Source: an uncultured Anaerolineae bacterium
GTDB taxonomy: Bacteria > Chloroflexota > Anaerolineae > Anaerolineales > UBA4823
Assembly (NCBI GenBank): GCA_937129505.1
Contig: CAKZNJ010000121.1
Coordinates: 1 to 9,684 of the forward strand
Length of the DNA: 9,684 nt
Direction of reading: 5' to 3'
Position numbers and translations under genes: made by a program. Below the pieces are notes generated by a model, which searched no databases, was not told where the DNA came from, and saw only the letters and a program-made list of their open reading frames with translations. Below, one piece after another: positions 7,312 to 9,684 of the stretch (its first letter is position 1; every line of letters starts with the position of its first letter).

Positions 7312-8028
7312 GTGAACACACATTTGCATTTGCTGCTTGTGATCTTCATCAGCGGGGTGGCTGCCTGCACGGCTTGGCGTGCAGATAAACCCAAAGCCAA
7401 CCCGACAGCAGCCCCTCCAACTCCAATCAGTGACTTCAGCAGCCAGACCATCAACCTGCCAGCTCCTCGCTTAGAAGGAGAGTTCAGTCTGGAAGAAGCG
7501 CTCGCCAAGCGCCGTTCGGTGCGCCAGTTTCGCCCCGAACCGCTGAACAGCGAGCAGCTCAGCCAATTGCTGTGGGCGACCCAAGGGATCACCGATCCAG
7601 CGGGTTTGCGCACAGCTCCTTCGGCAGGTGCGCTTTATCCGCTGGAAATCTATGTCGTCCTTCCCCAAGGGGTCTATCACTACAACCCGCATCAGCATCA
7701 ACTATCGCAGAAGCGGGCAGGAGACCTACGCCCCGATCTTCACGCAGTGGCGTTACGCCAAGATGCAATTCTCCAAGCCCCCTTGACCGTCGTTATCACC
7801 GCCGTGTATGAGCGCACCGAGGCAAAGTATGGCAAACAGCGTAGCCCGCGTTATGTCCACATGGAAGCCGGTCATGCGGCCCAAAATCTGCTCCTGCAAG
7901 CTGTAGCCCTGGGCTTGGGCAGTGTGCCAATCGGCGCTTTCTACGACGAAGGGGTAAAAACAGCGCTGGGATTGCCTGCCGATCACCAACCGCTTTACTT
8001 GCTGCCGGTAGGTTATCCCGCTCCCTAA
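7312..8028 (+). CDS. SagB/nitroreductase-family FMN oxidoreductase, predicted lipoprotein
   Basis: The product is 238 aa, starting at GTG. This is the first possible start, because an in-frame stop lies at 7282-7284. Residues 7-18 are hydrophobic and end in the lipobox-like SGVAAC, making C19 the likely lipidated residue; a Pro/Ala-rich linker (26-40) follows. The n-region has histidines but no Lys or Arg, which weakens the prediction. The rest is a single nitroreductase fold: RRSVRQF (67-73) is the N-terminal FMN phosphate-binding motif, TAPSAGALYPLEIY (101-114) is typical of SagB-type dehydrogenases, and the C-terminal part has GHAAQNLLLQAVALGLGSVP. The family uses FMN to oxidise or reduce small molecules, or peptide azolines in SagB, usually as dimers. 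No toxin-precursor or cyclodehydratase genes are nearby, so a peptide-toxin role is not supported. It lies 5 nt after lpdA, with AAGGA overlapping that stop codon, so translation is probably coupled. Confidence 0.85.
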   Translation: MNTHLHLLLVIFISGVAACTAWRADKPKANPTAAPPTPISDFSSQTINLPAPRLEGEFSLEEALAKRRSVRQFRPEPLNSEQLSQLLWATQGITDPAGLRTAPSAGALYPLEIYVVLPQGVYHYNPHQHQLSQKRAGDLRPDLHAVALRQDAILQAPLTVVITAVYERTEAKYGKQRSPRYVHMEAGHAAQNLLLQAVALGLGSVPIGAFYDEGVKTALGLPADHQPLYLLPVGYPAP

Positions 8029-8031
8029 CCT

Positions 8032-9192
8032 TCACACTCTGGCAAGCAACGATTGATAAAACGTGCGCGCCTGGGGCATCACCTGAGCGTAATCGGCGCG
8101 TTGATCAATCAGTTCTTGGTTAACTCGGAGAGCCTTTTGGCGCAGTCCCTTATCCTTTAAGGCGCGCAGGATGGCCGTTGCCAAGGCTTGACGATCGCCC
8201 GGCGGTACCAAATCGCCGTTCACCCCCGGCGTGATCCACTCGCGCAGCGATTCCAAATCGCCTGCAACAGGAAAGCTGCCACAAGCCATCGCCTCCAGCA
8301 ATGTGTTGGGAGTGCCATCATGTTCAGTAATGGAGACGGTCACGGCTGCGTTCTGAAAAAGAGCTGCCATTTCTGGGCGGCTCATTCGCGGTAGCAGTTC
8401 AACGGCATCCGCAACCCTCTCCCGTTGAAGCCAACGTTCGGCTTCGACTTCTCCCTTCATCGCCGGGCATAAAAAACGCACTTCAGGCATCTGACGGCGC
8501 ACAATCGGAATAGCGCCAAAGAACGTGTCATTGCGCACATAAGCGCGTAAACCACGGGGATTCACCACGAATGGGTGGGGAGTGATGTCCAGCCTTGGGT
8601 GAAACAGGGAACGCTGTACACCGCCGCCTCCCGGTAATACACAAGCCGGCCGGTCAGACGAAAATCCCCACTGGATTGCCAAGCGCTGATCGCGCAAACA
8701 ATCCGTGTGTAGGGCATTTGCCCGCCCCAGGGTCTGACGCGTCAGCTCTTGCATCTTTCGATTGGCGGATGTGTGCAACGTCAAATCGTTCCCCCAGACC
8801 GAAATCAACAGCGGGCACAGCGGGTCTGCGAGAGCTGCGATCATCCCTTCATAGGGGATGCGCATTGCATGAACTAAATCAGGTTTCATATGATTGATCT
8901 CGTCCCGCAACTGCAAGGCCGGCTGTTTCAAGTCCAAGGGGACAAAGCGCTGACGAATTTTGGTGCGCCATTGAGCAGGTAACCAACGCCGCACGAAACC
9001 AGACGATGCGCTCTTGTCTCCAAGCCCGCTGCCGAGAAACGGCACCCGCAACCATCTCACTGAAGCAAAGCGCGAGTCGGCTTGACAAGGGTAGAGCGAA
9101 ACCAGATGAACTTCATCCCCGCTTTCAAGGAAATAGGACATCCAATTCAGAGCAATGGGAGAACGTCCATCAGCAACAAAGAGCAAGCGCAT
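8032..9192 (-). CDS. GT4-family glycosyltransferase (GT-B fold)
   Basis: The product is 386 aa, full length for the family. It would transfer a sugar from a nucleotide-sugar donor to a cell-envelope or exported glycan; donor and acceptor cannot be read from the sequence. The N-terminal acceptor domain starts MRLLFVADGRSPIALNW with GDEVHLVS, and has PDLVHAM (104-110) and VWGNDLT (132-138). The C-terminal donor domain has NPRGLRAYVRND (211-222), then EHDGTPNTLLEAMACG (290-305) and REWITPGVNGDLVPPGD. In the usual E-x7-E donor motif the first Glu is replaced by Asp (D292 ... E300), a variant I recall from SxxDGTPNxLLEAM-type members. There is no Shine-Dalgarno site and the promoter -10 lies 6 nt from the ATG, so the transcript may be leaderless. 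Its stop lies 3 nt from the convergent flavoprotein gene. Confidence 0.9.
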   Translation of the reverse strand: MRLLFVADGRSPIALNWMSYFLESGDEVHLVSLYPCQADSRFASVRWLRVPFLGSGLGDKSASSGFVRRWLPAQWRTKIRQRFVPLDLKQPALQLRDEINHMKPDLVHAMRIPYEGMIAALADPLCPLLISVWGNDLTLHTSANRKMQELTRQTLGRANALHTDCLRDQRLAIQWGFSSDRPACVLPGGGGVQRSLFHPRLDITPHPFVVNPRGLRAYVRNDTFFGAIPIVRRQMPEVRFLCPAMKGEVEAERWLQRERVADAVELLPRMSRPEMAALFQNAAVTVSITEHDGTPNTLLEAMACGSFPVAGDLESLREWITPGVNGDLVPPGDRQALATAILRALKDKGLRQKALRVNQELIDQRADYAQVMPQARTFYQSLLARV

Positions 9193-9345
9193 GGTTTAAG
9201 TATAATCGCCGCACCGATGGATGGAAATCTTTTTGCGTGACAGGCCGCTCAAGTCAACTATTTGGTTAGCCCACTTTATTGCCACGAAGGCTGTGATCAG
9301 CCATGAGATCGAATTCGTTAAAGCGAGACGAAAGCCTAAAAACGA
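9193..9345. other. Intergenic region between glycosyltransferase and racemase genes
   Basis: Apart from the glycosyltransferase promoter it holds one small perfect hairpin (GGCTG/CAGCC with a 4-nt loop, 9289-9302). It lies just downstream of the racemase stop on the minus strand. No T-run follows the hairpin in that direction, so it is not a convincing intrinsic terminator. No coding potential was seen. Confidence 0.5.
9199..9227 (-). promoter_or_regulatory. Promoter of the glycosyltransferase gene, predicting a leaderless mRNA
   Basis: On the minus strand, TTTCCA (9222-9227, four of six consensus bases) is followed after 17 bp by TATACT (9199-9204, five of six). Only six bases separate TATACT from the ATG at 9192, so transcription would start at or next to the A of the start codon. 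The same DNA also reads TATAAT on the plus strand (9201-9206), but no plus-strand gene follows it. Confidence 0.55.
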
Positions 9346-9684
9346 TCACTTATCAGCTTCATCATAGGCTTTCGAGAGCAAATTTTGCATCCTGTCACTG
9401 AACACTTCGCCGAGCTGACTGAAGCGTTGGCGAGCTGGCCGGCTATAAATGCCGGCATGGCTGATTGGCAACCGTTGTTCAACGATCGTCTTTAACAGTC
9501 CACATCCCGCCGCCACTGGATCAATAACCGGCATTGCCATGCGTTCTTGGAAGCGCTCCACAAAAGCAGTCAAGCCCGCACAGCCCAAAAGCAACACATC
9601 GGCGCCGCGCGCACACAATCGCTCAGCGGAGGTCACTAGCGTGTCAAGGGTGCGTTCAGGTTGGGCATCAAACGAAAGGACGCG
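9346..9684 (-). CDS. Asp/Glu/hydantoin racemase family protein, C-terminal part (cut by window edge)
   Basis: The frame is open from the stop at 9346 to the right edge of the window, giving 112 residues and no true start. A GTG at 9636 lies inside the frame but is unlikely to be the start, because in-frame codons continue upstream (RVLSFDAQPERT). The segment GADVLLLGCAGL followed by MPVIDPVAAG and a GIYSRP ending matches the C-terminal half of hydantoin and aspartate/glutamate racemases. There the Cys of the GCAG motif is the second of the two catalytic cysteines that move the alpha-proton of the substrate. The first cysteine would be encoded outside the window. The family also includes maleate isomerase and allantoin or hydantoin racemases, so the substrate is open. 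The gene points toward the glycosyltransferase gene but is separated from it by 153 nt containing a separate promoter. Confidence 0.82.
   Translation of the reverse strand, partial: RVLSFDAQPERTLDTLVTSAERLCARGADVLLLGCAGLTAFVERFQERMAMPVIDPVAAGCGLLKTIVEQRLPISHAGIYSRPARQRFSQLGEVFSDRMQNLLSKAYDEADK

Noticed and set aside
7018..7989. Minus-strand open frames opposite lpdA and the flavoprotein gene.
   Set aside because: They are shadows of genes with clear catalytic motifs in the plus strand and have no family features of their own.
9201..9269. Plus-strand TATAAT at 9201-9206 as a promoter for a divergent gene.
   Set aside because: No -35, and only a few-codon open frame follows; it is the overlap of the minus-strand -10 read on the other strand.
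9289..9302. Hairpin GGCTG-ATCA-CAGCC as a terminator for the racemase gene.
   Set aside because: Only a 5-bp stem and no T-run after it on the minus strand.

Overview
The window looks like a piece of a Chloroflexota genome, most likely Anaerolineae. The main reason is the short YLPL(I/V)xR motif, which I know from many secreted Anaerolineae proteins. It occurs at the extreme C-terminus of the glycoside hydrolase and just after the membrane segment of the neighbouring propeller protein. This assignment is inference; no rRNA or universal marker is present. Genes are very tightly packed, and no rRNA, tRNA, CRISPR array, insertion sequence or phage gene was found.

Layout. (1) Bases 1-381 hold two truncated genes that meet head-on. 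One is an internal piece of a class A penicillin-binding protein (minus strand, Bacteroidota-like in style). The other is the last ~52 codons of a ribose/sugar-type ABC transporter permease (plus strand). Both lose their homology within the same ~20 bp, so this is either a rearrangement breakpoint or an assembly chimera. (2) Bases 378-5556, minus strand, form a probable two-gene operon for secreted proteins. The upstream gene is a very large DUF5060 / clan GH-A-like glycoside hydrolase with two inserted beta-sandwich regions. The downstream gene is a membrane-anchored PQQ-type beta-propeller with a C-terminal OB-fold-like domain. (3) Bases 5557-5908 are a divergent regulatory region with promoter-like elements on both strands. 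(4) Bases 5909-8028, plus strand, form a two-gene operon: dihydrolipoyl dehydrogenase, then a nitroreductase/SagB-like flavoprotein that appears to be an exported lipoprotein. (5) Bases 8032-9192, minus strand, carry a GT4 glycosyltransferase whose promoter sits so close to the ATG that its mRNA may be leaderless. (6) Bases 9346-9684, minus strand, carry the C-terminal part of an Asp/Glu/hydantoin racemase family protein cut by the window edge.

How they may work together. The hydrolase and propeller are likely co-expressed and act outside the cell on a polysaccharide. The adjacent sugar-permease remnant would suit a carbohydrate-use neighbourhood if the permease is genuinely linked; its stop codon overlaps that of the propeller gene. 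The dihydrolipoyl dehydrogenase has no E1/E2 partners in the window and is coupled to an unusual extracytoplasmic flavoenzyme. The glycosyltransferase and racemase look like separate units. Two convergent gene pairs meet with overlapping stops or a 3-nt gap, leaving no room for terminators.
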